DNA from: Anthonomus grandis grandis
Taxonomy: Eukaryota; Arthropoda; Insecta; Coleoptera; Curculionidae
Length of the DNA stretch: 64,000 nt
Reading direction: 5' to 3'
NCBI RefSeq assembly: GCF_022605725.1
Contig: NC_065548.1
Span: forward strand, 4,869,644-4,933,643
The notes below the pieces were generated by a model. That model was not told the DNA's origin and made no database searches. It saw only the letters and a program-made list of their open reading frames with translations. The translations under genes and the position numbers were made by a program. Positions 1 through 11,099 of this stretch are shown here, in pieces. How positions within the stretch are numbered: position 1 is the first letter of the stretch; each line of letters begins with the position of its first letter.

Positions 1-904
1 GAAAATTCCCTTTATGATACGTCAGTGAATCAATGTTATTAAGGAAACAGTTATTATTTTAAATGTGATATTTGTGTGCATTTTCGTGTTTTAATTTTGC
101 CTCCGTGGGTTAAAGGTGCAAGTCACACCCGAACTATTTTACAACCTCCGATTCTTCGAATGGTGATTAGCAGGTGGCAAAAGTTCTTTGAACAGGTAAA
201 CTTGAGAAGTAACAATTATTGTTTCATCTATTGCACCTCGGCGATATCTCGGAATAACAGCGGTTTTAGGAGCTCGGGTCACGTAATTAGATGGAAGTGG
301 TGTTCTTTGAAGGCCGCTATCTAATAACTTGTGTGAAAAAATGGAAATTGGACTTGCAGGTGTTAAAATGCACATTTGTGCCTTAATTTTGACTAATAAC
401 CTTTTTATGAATGTTTGTAGTAATTGTAAAAAACTAATATAGGAATATGACTCCTAGGTTGATGCCTTAAGTAGACATGAATTTATTTAACGAAATTTAT
501 GCATAAAATTATTCCTTAGCAATCGATCTCTAAAAGATTGAGTCCAAATTATAGTTATACATTGCTCATTATCAAGTTCCAGAAAGTGCAGAGGTATTTC
601 AGAAATGAATCCTTCAGTAAAGGTTTATTTCAGATTTAAATAATTTTCTGGATATCCTGAACTAGAGATCATAATATAATAAATTAAATATTCCAAAGAT
701 TTTTCATCTAGCATGGATTATTTTTTCAGTGTTCGGACCACTGCTATAACATCCATTCGAAGTCGTGGAAAAATTGTTTTTAGTTTTACATTTCTGATTA
801 TTGAACTCCAAAATTCAGTCTCAACTTTCGGACTTAGTCAGGGCTCATTTTATTTAGGTTTTAACATTGTTAGTTTAAAATTTAATTCTGTGATGAATAA
901 AATA
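1..904. other. AT-rich sequence without recognisable gene
   Basis: Short open frames on both strands around 76-375 overlap each other and show no domain, no splice structure and no low-complexity-free protein similarity that I recognise. I see no repeat boundary here. Treated as intergenic or intronic sequence. Confidence 0.5.
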
Positions 905-2360
905 TCCGGCTCGAAGAATATAGAGAGAAGAGGAGATAGTAGAAGAGGCTAGTAGTAGAAGAGGCTATATTTTCCAAAAAAAAAATTAAAAATTCTTCTA
1001 GGAATTTAAATGACACTTATTCTTTAATTTACTTCTTATTAATAAAAACGTAATTGAGTGAAAGATCGGACTCGAAAGACCATCTTTTTTAGAAAATTAT
1101 TAAAGCGTACTAAGTATCCGGTATTCCAAATAACTGAAAACCTATAACATCAAAAAGTAGTTCTTTTAATCCTGCCTTAGTTTGGGCTAATTTGATGCGG
1201 CTCGTAGGACCATTCCTTGAAGAATTCAGGTATATTATGATCCCAAACTTATGATTTTTTCAGTGGCTATTTGAAAGCATCTGTCATCTGTAGATTAATT
1301 CCTAAACAAGACCATCACCTATCATCATATCATATATCATAGACATCGTGTCTATATTTTTAGATATAATTTTGTCATGAATGTCTTAGACTGAAAATTA
1401 AAAAAAATTAGAATAGACTTAAACCTTCGGACTTTGAAGACTCCTTTAAAAAACAATCTAAAACGTACCTGAGTGAGAGATCCGGCTCGATGGACCAGAT
1501 TTTCCAGAAAAGTGTTAAAAATTCTTCCAGGCAATTAAGTTCGTTTTTAGTATCCGTTGCTACAAAGAACTGGAAATCTCTAACGCCTTAGTGCATGCTT
1601 GGTTTAATCAACGTTTACACTTTTTTATTTATGATTCAATAATGTAATTTACAAATTTAGGTCCGTTCTGACAAAAACTCCGATTCGAAGGGCCCCATTT
1701 TTCAAAAAATTATTAAACATTCTTCTTGTAGTATTCTTAATTTAGCTCTACTTTAGTCTTATTTGATACGGCTCGTAGGACCAATCATTGAAGAATTTGT
1801 TATATTTTCTCTCTCAGTCTGACCAAATCTATTCAATGTTTTCTAACAAGAAGAGAAGAAGAGTAGTTGAGTGTATCTAGATCTTTATTTAATTTCAAAC
1901 AAGATCTTTAATAGATTGCACCTCAAGTCACTTTAGGTCTATTTTTGTCATAAACTTCTTAGGCCAAAAGTTAAAAAAGACTAAAATAAATGTTTTTTGA
2001 CCCTAAAATCTTAATCTCTCCGTTATAAAACCTCTGAAAAGATTTTCCATTTATCTTTTACTCGTTAGTAAAAAGTCCTCGTAGACATCACGTAAAGGGA
2101 GCGATGCAATCAAATAGGTGTAAGAGTTAAGTAATGATTGAAAAATTTAAATTTTTTTGTTTAATTTTCAGCCTCAACTTCTACACTACTTTATAGACGG
2201 CGCAATAATGTAACTTAACAATTTAGGTCTGTTTGAAGTGAAAAATCCGACTCGAAGGACCATAATTTCCAAAAGAATTATTAATAATTTGTCCAGCGTG
2301 TTCTTCTTAGTATCCGTTGCTTCACTTGTTGGAGAAAAGTTAAAATGCTTGAGCTTGTCT
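905..2360 (+). repeat. Degenerate repeat block built on a CCGRCTCGAAGGACCAT core
   Basis: The core recurs at about 909, 1063, 1488, 1680 and 2248, and a variant, GCGGCTCGTAGGACCA, at about 1195 and 1768. Each core is followed by a TTTTCCAAAAAATTATTAAAAATTCTT-type stretch. The copies at 1488 and 2248 also share TAGTATCCGTTGCT downstream, and those at 1645 and 2207 share GTAAYTTAACAATTTAGGTC upstream. Spacing is irregular (about 90-480 bp). This is either an old tandem array broken by indels or several insertions of one short element. No coding potential was seen. Confidence 0.6.
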
Positions 2361-4137
2361 TCATGCAGTTCCTAAATTAAGACTTGAAATTATGCTTGGA
2401 ATTAATTTTTGGATAGATACGAATATTGTGACGGATATGTGCCATGGAGAGTGATTCTTCTTCTCTTAAATTAACAGTCATCCGCAAATTAATTATATCT
2501 TAATAATATAGCGTCTAATTATTTTGAGAAAATTGGATACAACAATTGAGCAATTGTTTTTTTTCTTAGAAATAAAAAATTATAAATGAAGGGTTAATAA
2601 AATGCTTGGTTTCCAAAGCAACGGCTAAATAAATATTTTGTTGACTAGAACGTTAAAATTCAAATACCGTATATTTGAACGCGATGCTTATGCTTTACCA
2701 TATATCTCTAGAATTTTGGATAAATTTAGTGGTGCGCGATACCATAATTATTCCATAATCCCAAAATGTCCTTATTTGTATCCTAAATTATGTTGGCTTA
2801 ACTATTTCGAAAGTACTTGATGTTCTATCCTAGAGAGAACAAAAAATCATGAACCAGCCATAATAAACCGAAATATTTCAATTATCTCTTTCAGTGAATT
2901 ATGCGGCATCGTATAACAAAACAACAAAACTCGTTAAATTGTAACCCGTAAGTGAGATTTCCTTTTACGTAAGACACGGTACTCGGCGTGGTGCGGAGTG
3001 GTGCCTCGATGGTACCACCTAATTAACCTATCACACTTGTTATTGCGTTTAATTTGTTCCTTCGATCTTACGGTTGACTGAGCAGTCAGCGCCATTGCAA
3101 CAACAAAATGGCCGCGGTCTATTTACGATGGCGCCAATAAATAAAATCACCTTTTTTTAGTTTATTTGTTAGTTACCAATGGTGGGCGAGAGTTTGTGCA
3201 ATGGAAATTTCATCTATCTTATTGGGTTCTTGTGTTTTATTTATTACGAGGGTGGGTATGATCATACTCGAGCAAAAACAGTATCCAAGCTTGAATTTAA
3301 ATGGTGAAAATGTGATGTTAAGCATCAGTTTTTTAATATTTTCGGTATCAATTTAAAATTGGATTTTTCTATTAAGGTTTATGCAACTACGTATGAAAAG
3401 ACTCACTTTTCTAGGTCTTAGGAGAAGCCAAATCTCGACTATTTTGCCAGTTTTGAAAACATATCCCTCAGCTCCTCGGTATCATCTTAAAGAAAATTGA
3501 ATTTTTTAGGCATAAATTGTTCATATCTCTGACAAAAAGAAAACTACAAAATTAAACGTTGCCTCTTCTAATTAATTCATTAAATACATATATTACCACT
3601 TTTTTTCAAACCTATTTTCTTTGCATTTTGCATAGAAAAGCCGGGAAAAATATTTAAAAGTATCATTTCTATAAGAATCTATGGAAACTCTAGAATTTAT
3701 ATTAAATATTAAAATGAATCAGATACTATAAATTAATGTGAAAAAAAGCCCAGGAGTGAAAATGTATAGTGAAAATCACATTTTATTTTCAATTTTTATT
3801 TAAATCTTTCAGATTTCATTTAATAAATTCATAAGATACGTGTTTAAGTCCTTTTTTCAATTTTTTTTTTAAATAAAGACATTATCCCTAAAAATTGAAT
3901 GCAAATATATTAAAATGTTTAAGGATCGTTTGATCTCTAAAAATAAGAAACAAATTTAAAAATTCTAACGTTATTTTATACGCATTTTAGCAGTTTTTTC
4001 AAATATATTTTTTTTAATTATAAAGTTGGGCTTGAAATTAAAAAAAAAATTGGTCATAAAAATTCAAATTTTTTGTGCAGCTTCTCCTGATAAATTTATT
4101 CGACATTTTTTACTTATTGCACAGGGCATTTATCTTA
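2361..4137. other. Non-coding sequence between repeat block and mariner element
   Basis: Mostly AT-rich with long A and T runs. The part around 2940-3200 has a more even base composition (for example GGCGTGGTGCGGAGTGG and ATGGCCGCGG) and looks single-copy within the window. No open frame of note and no repeat boundary was recognised. Confidence 0.45.
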
Positions 4138-4139
4138 TA

Positions 4140-4670
4140 TACAGGGTGTCCCAAAAGTGATGGATCAAACTCAAACAGAGGATAGAGGGAGTTATGTTCA
4201 ATCAAAATCACCCCCTATGTTGTTATGCAATTGTGAATAGTTTAAAAGTTATAGCCATCTTTATGTATTTTTTAAATTCAAGCACACTGTCAAATAAAAG
4301 CTTATAAAAAAATTATACAGTGGATTAAACAATGCGTTTTTTTGTTTGTTTTTACCTAGAAGTGATGTACCTTTCTAATAAAAAAGTTTTTTTAAATATT
4401 ACTTTTCGAAAGAGCTAAAAAAAAATTCTTTTTGGACTTTTTACAACTTTAAAAATAAGTACCCTTAACTTTGACGCCATTTTTTTCTCAATAATGTAAG
4501 ACATAAGAGTGACCCTGTAGCTTAAAAACTTCTACGTTTCATACAGATTCCAGCAAGGCATGACTTAAATACATTATTTTTTATTGGCTAATTAAATTTT
4601 GAGTTTTTTAAAAAAGAGGCAAAAGAGAATTTTAAGGCTAAATCAATATTTACCAATTTTTTAAAATAAA
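4140..4670 (+). repeat. Left long terminal inverted repeat of the mariner-like element
   Basis: Aligns by eye with the reverse complement of about 8865-9391, with indels and substitutions. Shared landmarks are GTGATGGATCAAACTCAAAC, the ATCACCCCCTATGTTGTTATG stretch, AAATAAGTACCCTTAACTTTG and GGCTAAATCAATATTT. Similarity fades near 4670. Confidence 0.8.
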
Positions 4671-4765
4671 TAATTGTGTTTTGTTGGGTTGGTGGATTGC
4701 AATAAGGTACAAAAAACATTAGAAAATAGTTTATTGTTTTGCATGATAGTTTTGCTTTATTTCAT

Positions 4766-5052
4766 TTACAATAAGTGTTCAAAATGTCTGCCGCGAAATC
4801 TAATGCATAACCTACATCGGCGTATAAAATGTCTCTTAATCATTCTGAATGAACGTTCATTTTGGGTAATTAATCTAGATGCTGTAATTATTTGGTGGCG
4901 TAGCTCTTCCTCATTACGATTTTCCCTGGCGTATACCAACTCCTTAAAGTACCCCCATAGAAAAAATCAATTGGATTGAGGTCGGGGGAGCGCGGTGGCC
5001 AACGAATTGTCAACCTCCCCGTCCAATCCAACCACCAAGGTAGGCCTCATTT
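4766..5052 (-). pseudogene. Mariner-like transposase, C-terminal part (severed by insertion)
   Basis: On the minus strand this encodes the end of the transposase whose N-terminal part lies at 7867-8628. Visible motifs are GGWIGRGG, then IRWPPRSPDLNPIDFF, which holds the third catalytic acidic residue (D of NPID), then a basic tail ending in RGRHFEHLL and a stop at 4766-4768. The frame changes once between GRGG and IRW and again at the GGGGG after DFFY, where a W codon is expected. If the insertion is ignored, about 40 residues separate the second and third catalytic aspartates, so a DD40D or DD41D-type mariner relative is likely. Non-functional as it stands. Confidence 0.8.
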
Positions 5053-7866
5053 GAGGCTATGAGTGCAAAAACGGACTAGCCCCATTATTATTAAGTGCTA
5101 GAAAATAGGTTTAAAAAAAATACGAAAATGTAAGTGCGCAAAACCCTTTTAAAAAGACATTTTTGTGGTTCGGAATAATTGAATATTCTTGAGTCTTACT
5201 TAAATTTGCGGAATTTGTTTTAAATTTTTGGATATGGCTAATATTTGATTTTTCTATGTTGGTTAGTCCACTCTGCATTTAAAATAGAATGGGTTTTTTA
5301 ATGGGTTCCTATAAGGTAAGCTATAATAAATATTACGTCAAAAACTTTATTACTCGTATTGTCACGGAAAAAAATAAAAAAAATAGAAACTTTCTTTTTT
5401 TATTAAGTAGATAGTTATTAAATAGGTAAAGTTTCTTCTTCCTCAATTGGGCCAATTACTTCACCTCCAGTTGCTTGAGCGGATGACCTCAGATTTTTAT
5501 AAAAATCTTGGTATATAGGAGGGATGAATTCCATTAACTCAAGGAGATCTTTCTTTTTAGCTTCATTAATGGCATTACCATTTGGCTATAAAAGGGGCAG
5601 ATCCTTAATTTCCTTGAAACAGATTTCCTTTTATTATGATCTACTGTGTTAAAATAAACCTCTACATTATTCGAATACTTATACTGAATAGTATTGGGAA
5701 AAACTTTTCAAAACCTTAACCATTGGATATTGAGCTACTCCACCTTTGTTTTTATTTTTTGTATGCCAGTCTTGAGGTATGGAATGAGGTATGGATGGAA
5801 TTTCTTATCTTTTTCTATGATTCCGAAATCTTGATCGCATGGTAAATAGGAATGACCACTTACAAGGAATTTATGATCTATTTCTTCCACACTAAATAAT
5901 GGAGATGCAGTAATATAGTTACCTATCAATGACATTTTTATATTACGATTCTGACTACCACATTGGTCAGAATACATAATAAGTCTTTTCGATGTAACAA
6001 AGTTTCTTATGCAATATAAAATACAAGATTCTACTTCTTGCGGCCCCCTGGAAGCAATACTTTCATGCCATACAAACATGAACAAGTTATTGGTTCCCAT
6101 TTCGTGTATATTAAAGCAGTAAGTCCATAACTGCCTTTTATAGTAACAAATGCCTCTGGTAAGTACAGGTGTAGTGTTTCCACTTTTTGCCAGTTCAGTG
6201 TCTTTTCTTAGGGTGTCTCTAGCACATTGAGCCTTCCTTTGGTGAAGTTCCTTCTCAACTTCTAGTTGTTGCTTCACTTCATCGTCGGCTGCTTTGATTT
6301 TAATCTTAAATAAATCGCATTTTTTGCGAGAGTCAGTTATCGGCGGATGAAAGTGTAGGTTGAATTATTTATTAAAAGTCTCTCGAAAAACAAAATAGGA
6401 CAGAGGATTCTCAACTTCATCTTTGTATAACTGGTACATTTTACAAAGGCCCAAATCTGGAGAAAAAATTTTTCTGTGGCAGCTTTTTTCCCTGCTATAA
6501 TGAGATTCATAACAAGGAAATTGTTCAATAAATTTCTTAAACTCATCTTTTTTTTGCCTCGGCTGCTTTGTTATGTGGTTGATGTTTGCCCCGCTTGTCA
6601 CCTGGTGGTGGTGTTCCTACAGATTTAGATTTTAAAAGTTTTACCAATTTCTCAGCAGAAACTTGAAAGACTGCTTGAAAAAAAAAACGGTTTGCAGACT
6701 TTGTGCTCTACACCCTTAGTGGGTAAATAATAAAGCCTGGTTTTTTCCTTCTTAGATTCTGGATTCTGGGTATAGGTACGTAACTTACCTACAACTTTAA
6801 TCAAGGCAAACAAGTAGGCAGTTTGCAAGTCAAAGGGTTCTAAGGCATAGAAATTCTTATGCAGTTCCATTTGTCGTTCTACTGGAATTAAAACTGAACA
6901 TCTAGCTTTACACGTGCATTCAAAAGGTTTTGATGGAACATTTTTTCCAGATTTGGTTATGTACTCTCGTCCAGCCCATCTTTTTTTTTTTTGTTTAAGT
7001 TTCTTTTCCATTTTCCAGGACTACGTACACGCTTTTTTGGTTTAGAAGTATGGGGTAATACCCCTGCTGGCGCTGGTTTGGCTTCATTAAAATTCGTTTC
7101 TGTACCACCTTCGTCTTCTTTCCCATGCCTATCAGATGCCTCTAAATCTTCATCCAAGGGCAAGTACTCCCACCCAGAATCTGCAAAAGGGTCCGGTTCA
7201 AAGGTTGAGACGTCTGCAAAAAAAAGAAAATAAACAAATTCTTCTTTGACAACTTAAATTTGAAATTTTTGAGCAAAGGTGGACTAAGGCACTACAACAA
7301 AATAATGTGGATTACTTATATTATTTTCTTTTAATCCCTAATACTATATTGCAAGGCATAACAGTAAAGCCAATAAGCAATAATAAACTATCTAATAAGT
7401 ATCTCACGAAAACAGTTTAAATATTAATTTAAAATAAAAACATAACCTAACCTAAAAAAAAACGGGTGTTCTACTTTTATGGGTTTTTAATGCAAATGTA
7501 AAAATAAACCAAGTTACCTTCAGTTGTAATGTCGTCCTGGATATTCATACTATATAAATAGCTTGCTTACAATAACCGAAACTGAAGATAATTCACAAAA
7601 AAAGTTCACAATCGATCACAAACAACACATAAACTTATTACTTTTAGCAGCACAGTGGACTAACTGAGAATAGTCCACTTTGCTTCTTTAAACTTTTATC
7701 AATAATAAAGTTCAATAACTAGTTTAGTGCTGCCATCTCGTAACGAAAAGGAATAGGTCGTTTGGTCCACTGTGCAGTAAATAGATTTGAACTTGACGGA
7801 TAATATTCTACAATAAAGTCGATTTTGAATTTTCGTGGGTTAATCCGATATTGCACTCATAGCCTC
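5053..7866 (-). mobile_element. DNA transposon with DUF7869-type gene, inserted in the mariner transposase (Sola-like?)
   Basis: The left end begins GAGGCTATGAGTGCAA at 5053 and the right end is its exact complement TTGCACTCATAGCCTC ending at 7866. Similarity continues imperfectly inward to about 31 bp (CGGA-TA-CCC is shared). ATTT flanks both sides (5049-5052 and 7867-7870), a 4-bp target duplication. The host mariner reading frame resumes across the insertion. One gene fills most of the element on the minus strand. Subterminal GTGGACTA-like motifs recur near 7650-7680 and 7765, and TTAGTCCAC near 5265. A 4-bp duplication fits Sola-type elements, but the superfamily is my inference. Boundaries are strongly supported. 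Confidence 0.85.
5418..7548 (-). pseudogene. DUF7869-type transposase-like gene, at least two exons, broken by homopolymer frameshifts
   Basis: The start ATG is at 7548. A 31-bp first exon encodes MNIQDDITTE and ends at a GTAACT donor (7517). Exon 2 begins at 7213 after a TTTTTTTGCAG acceptor. Visible in order: an acidic N-terminus, KKRVRSPGKWKRN, a Cys cluster CTCKARC, the PPITDSRKKCDLFKIKI segment followed by a charged coiled stretch, then MYSDQCGSQNRNIKMS and HKFLVSGHSYLPCDQDFG. The C-terminus ends in EEEETLPI with a stop at 5418-5420. The DQCG and CDQDFG blocks are typical of DUF7869 proteins, probably an RNase H-fold transposase. Breaks: frameshifts at runs of 12 T (6981-6992), 10 A (6678-6687) and 8 T (6548-6555), an in-frame stop at 6365-6367, and further breaks near 5700-5440. 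Substrate and activity are not known to me. Confidence 0.72.
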
Positions 7867-8628
7867 ATTTAAAAACTGTCTCACCTGAAGGCTGTAATGG
7901 GCGGGCGCTCCATCGTGCTGCAGCCACATTGATTGACGAATATTTAATGGAATATCCTGAAGTAAAACAGGTAAGTTTTCTTCCAAAAATCTCCTATAGA
8001 TTTCACCATTTAATCTGGCTGGTAGTTCAAACGGCCCAATTAATGAACCGTTAAGAATGCCACTCCACATGTTCACAATAAATTGATGTTGAAAGCGGTC
8101 ATTTCTAACAATTCTGGGGTTATAATATTCCCAGTGGTGTAAATTGTGAATATTAAATATTACCGCCCTCTGAAAACTAGATTCGTCTGACCATAAAATT
8201 TTGTCAAAAAATTGTGGATCCTGCTTATTACGATGAAGCATTTCTCTACAAAATTCCACGCTCTTGTCATAATCACCCGGTAATAGATCTTGAACCCGTT
8301 GTACATGATAGGGATGCAACTGGTTTCTTCGTAAAATGCGGTGTACTGTTGTTCTCGGAATACCAGACCGTCTTGATATGCGGCGAACACTAGATGAAGG
8401 TTCCTCTAATGCCATTTCAATGATGTATTCTTCTGCCTCAGCATTTTCATCAGGTCTTTCTATTCTGCGAGGATTTCCAGGAATCTGCCCCTCCACGTAT
8501 GCGTTATGCACTCGTTGTTCACGATCAGGAAATCGTTCACGATATTTACTTTCAGCCGCTCGAGCGTTTCCATTACAAAATCCATAAACATAATGCATTT
8601 CTGCATTCTCACGGACGGTATAAGGCAT
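7867..8628 (-). pseudogene. Mariner-like transposase, N-terminal and central part
   Basis: Starts at ATG 8628 on the minus strand and stays open for about 254 residues until the inserted element. The N-terminus (YVYGFCNGNARAA, then RFPDRE) resembles the helix-turn-helix domain annotated as DUF4817 in insect mariner-like proteins. A second helix-turn-helix follows (residues 78-101, SVRRISRRSGIPRTTVHRIL). Catalytic aspartates are visible in LWSDESSF (D148) and QHDGAPAH (D239). The frame runs on 8 codons into the inserted element and then stops. The acidic third catalytic residue is on the far side of the insertion, so no active enzyme can be made. Role in life: DNA cut-and-paste transposition at TA sites. 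Confidence 0.85.
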
Positions 8629-8864
8629 TATGTGTTCAGTTGTATAAATAATACAAAATTGTATGTACTTAGCCAGTACCTGGACAATACAACGCTACCT
8701 ATTTAAAATTATTTTTAAATTTTGTTTACGACAAAAAACACGACAAATCAACATTCTTCAAAATAACTGCAGATAAATTGGTCAGTATTAGAAGACATAC
8801 TTATGTATTTTTAAACATTTTTGAGACACTTTACTATCTTAATTTTATTATTTTTTCGTTAAAT

Positions 8865-9391
8865 AATAAAGCAAAATATTGATTTAGCCATGGAATATTT
8901 TTTTTGCTTATTTCTTAAAAAAATAAAAATTTAATTAGACAATAAGAAATTTTAATAATCTATTCAAGTTGTACTTTGCTAGAATCAGTATAATTTAAAG
9001 AAGTAGTTAAGGTTCAGGGTCACTCGCATGTCTTATATTTTCTTCGCAAAAAAATGGCATCAAAGTTAAGTACTTATTTTTAAAGTTGTAAAAAGTCCAA
9101 AAAAAATGTTTTTCTAGTGCTCTTAAAAAGTAATATTTAAGAAACATATTTTTGTTGGAGAGGCACATCATTTCTAGGTACAATAAAATAAAAAAGATTG
9201 TTTAATCAACTGTATAATTTTTTTAAAAGCTTTTATTTGACAAAGGTGCTGGAATTAAAAAAATACACATATATGGCTATAACTTTTAACCTATTCACAA
9301 TTGCATAACAACATAGGGGGTGATTTTGATTGTAAATTACTCCCTCTATCTCCTGTTTGAGTTTGATCCATCACTTTTGGGACACCTTGTA
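8865..9391 (-). repeat. Right long terminal inverted repeat of the mariner-like element
   Basis: Reverse-complement partner of 4140-4670. The repeat stops well before the transposase start codon (8628 on the minus strand), leaving about 240 bp of non-repeated leader. Divergence between the two TIRs (for example GGG versus AAG near the tip) indicates an old copy. Confidence 0.8.
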
Positions 9392-9598
9392 TATAGATTC
9401 TTTGTAACTACCTGAAAAGAGTCAATTTTGTATATGTAATTTTGTAAATAAAATACTACATACAACAAAAATCTAATAAATTGTACATTTTTAAGGCATT
9501 ACAAGGTGTTTTTGAAATAGTGCTTAAACCACCTCGATTTCGAACTAAAAGTTGATAAACTTGTAAAAAAAGAATATTTTTTTAATAAATTTAATGTT

Positions 9599-9640
9599 TA
9601 ACGACGTTTCGACTTATTTTTATATCATCTTCAAAATAAG
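9599..9640 (-). ncRNA. Hammerhead-like core remnant (Penelope-type repeat motif)
   Basis: The minus strand reads TTGAAGATGATATAAAAATAAG followed by TCGAAACGTCGT. This resembles the CUGANGA - stem II - GAAAC order of hammerhead ribozymes carried by Penelope-like retroelements. The first core base is T instead of C and stem II pairs poorly, so this copy is probably inactive. Identification is by pattern only. Confidence 0.3.
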
Positions 9641-10577
9641 GAAATATATTTTAAAGAGTAATATGAGTTTAAAGAGTAATTAGAATTATCTAATTTTGGT
9701 ATTCTATATGAAAAAGCTCATACTGATATTCTGTATGAAAATACCATCTTTATTTAGCAATATCTTATTTGCATCTTAATTAAATAAAAATAACGAACCG
9801 CAAGAAAATCTATACAATTTCTAAATTGTATAATAATTTGTATGCTTAATTTAACATGCTTTAATTTCCCTCTAAGTCAACTTTTAATTTATTTTAATAA
9901 AACAATTTGTCATAAAAAAATAGATCACCAGAGGTTACTTACCTATACGTGCTGATTTATTGCAAAATGTCAATTATCTGGCGCCTATCGATTATTTACT
10001 TTGTTTAACTTATCTATTACTTATATAGGTTAAAATAATAAGGGAATTTCATAAAAAAAAACCATACACCGCTATTTTAGGATTTCCCAGTATTATATTT
10101 AAAATTATTTTTATATTATATTAAAAAAAGAAAAAAAAAAAGAAAAACAAAACGCCTTCAAAAAGCAAAAGAACAAGAGCGTCCCGCCGCACTCTTTGAT
10201 TTAATTTACGGTCTATAATTTGCCGTTGATTGGTCGATGTAAAAGGCCGTCATTAAATCCAAATTACCCGTTTTTTAAAGCCCACAAGGGTTAGAATCTT
10301 TTTTCGTAAACGTACTATTTAGCCCTGATTGATATTTTATATTATCAGTTTGATTATCAATTTTTGGACCGCCTAGGAGGTCAGACCCTGAGAACTATAT
10401 ATATATATACAGGGAATAGTAGTAACTGAAAAATGGATGGATAATTTAATTGATTAAAGAATCTTGGTTAAAAAACCCTATAAAATCTTCATTTGAAATG
10501 GTGAGACCTATTTTCGCGCACGACATCTCTGGAGATGCATGGAAGGTCAGCGATCTTTCGGAATCATGGTCAGTCGA

Positions 10578-10612
10578 GTATATAAGGAGCCATGGAATAT
10601 AATTGACAGTTC
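10578..10612 (+). promoter_or_regulatory. Possible TATA plus initiator core promoter
   Basis: GTATATAAGG at 10578-10587 is followed about 28 bp later by GACAGTTC at about 10605-10612, the spacing expected for a TATA box and an insect initiator. The surrounding 140 bp is more GC-rich than its neighbours, and GGCGCGATTGG lies about 30 bp further on. It could be a retroelement promoter. No open frame follows. Confidence 0.25.
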
Positions 10613-11099
10613 TGCGCAGCGAAGTTCAAAATATTGGCGCGATTGGACATAAATAGTGGAAAATAAATATTTCTAGTAGTCATGGGTGATCGCGTTTTGT
10701 AGTTTCTAAATAAAGCAGGGAGTATTTTTGTGCAAACAATTTTTTAATTAATACTTGAACGAATGATAAAACACTACAATATATAATACGCATGCCCCTT
10801 TTACTTTTGATACGTCTAACATTTATAATGTGCCTTGGATCTAAGGATCATAATATTGAATACAAAAAGTTAAAGACTTTGTGTACAGTCTGGAACTTTA
10901 TAAGTAAAGACATAATCAGTGACATTCCTTAAGGAAAAAAAATGGCGTTTTTGAACCCGAAGGCTTTTGAAAAACTTTTGAATTAAATAGGAAAAATTTA
11001 ATTTAATCTATTCTAAGTTTGTATCTAATACTACAGAGCCAAATGGTTTTACCCTTCAACCCCCTCTCTCTCAGCAAAAAACGTTGCCTATCATTTAAA

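Larger units (their letters stand above)
4140..9391 (-). mobile_element. Mariner-like transposon with about 530-bp TIRs, split by a younger transposon
   Basis: The left end reads TACAGGGTGTCCCAAAAGTG from 4140. The right end, read on the minus strand from 9391, is TACAAGGTGTCCCAAAAGTG. Both are flanked outside by TA (4138-4139 and 9392-9393), the usual target duplication of Tc1/mariner elements. The transposase gene runs on the minus strand and is split by the insertion at 5053-7866. Without that insertion the element is about 2.4 kb, long for a mariner because of its long TIRs. It is decayed: the transposase has frameshifts in its C-terminal part. Boundaries are seen directly; the family comes from the TIR style and the transposase motifs. 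Confidence 0.88.
9394..11095. other. Non-coding sequence with two short motifs of interest
   Basis: AT-rich apart from about 10150-10330 and 10500-10640, which have a more even composition. Contains a hammerhead-like motif (9599-9640) and a TATA/Inr-like pair (10578-10610), listed separately. No coding sequence was recognised. Confidence 0.45.

Noticed and set aside
4674..4979. 101-codon plus-strand open frame
   Set aside because: It is antisense to the C-terminal part of the mariner transposase, whose SPDLNPID motif is read on the minus strand.
6991..7233. 80-codon plus-strand open frame
   Set aside because: Antisense shadow of exon 2 of the DUF7869-type gene, which has splice sites and family motifs on the minus strand.
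8160..8706. Open frames overlapping the mariner N-terminus on both strands
   Set aside because: They overlap the helix-turn-helix and catalytic region of the transposase in other frames and carry no domain.
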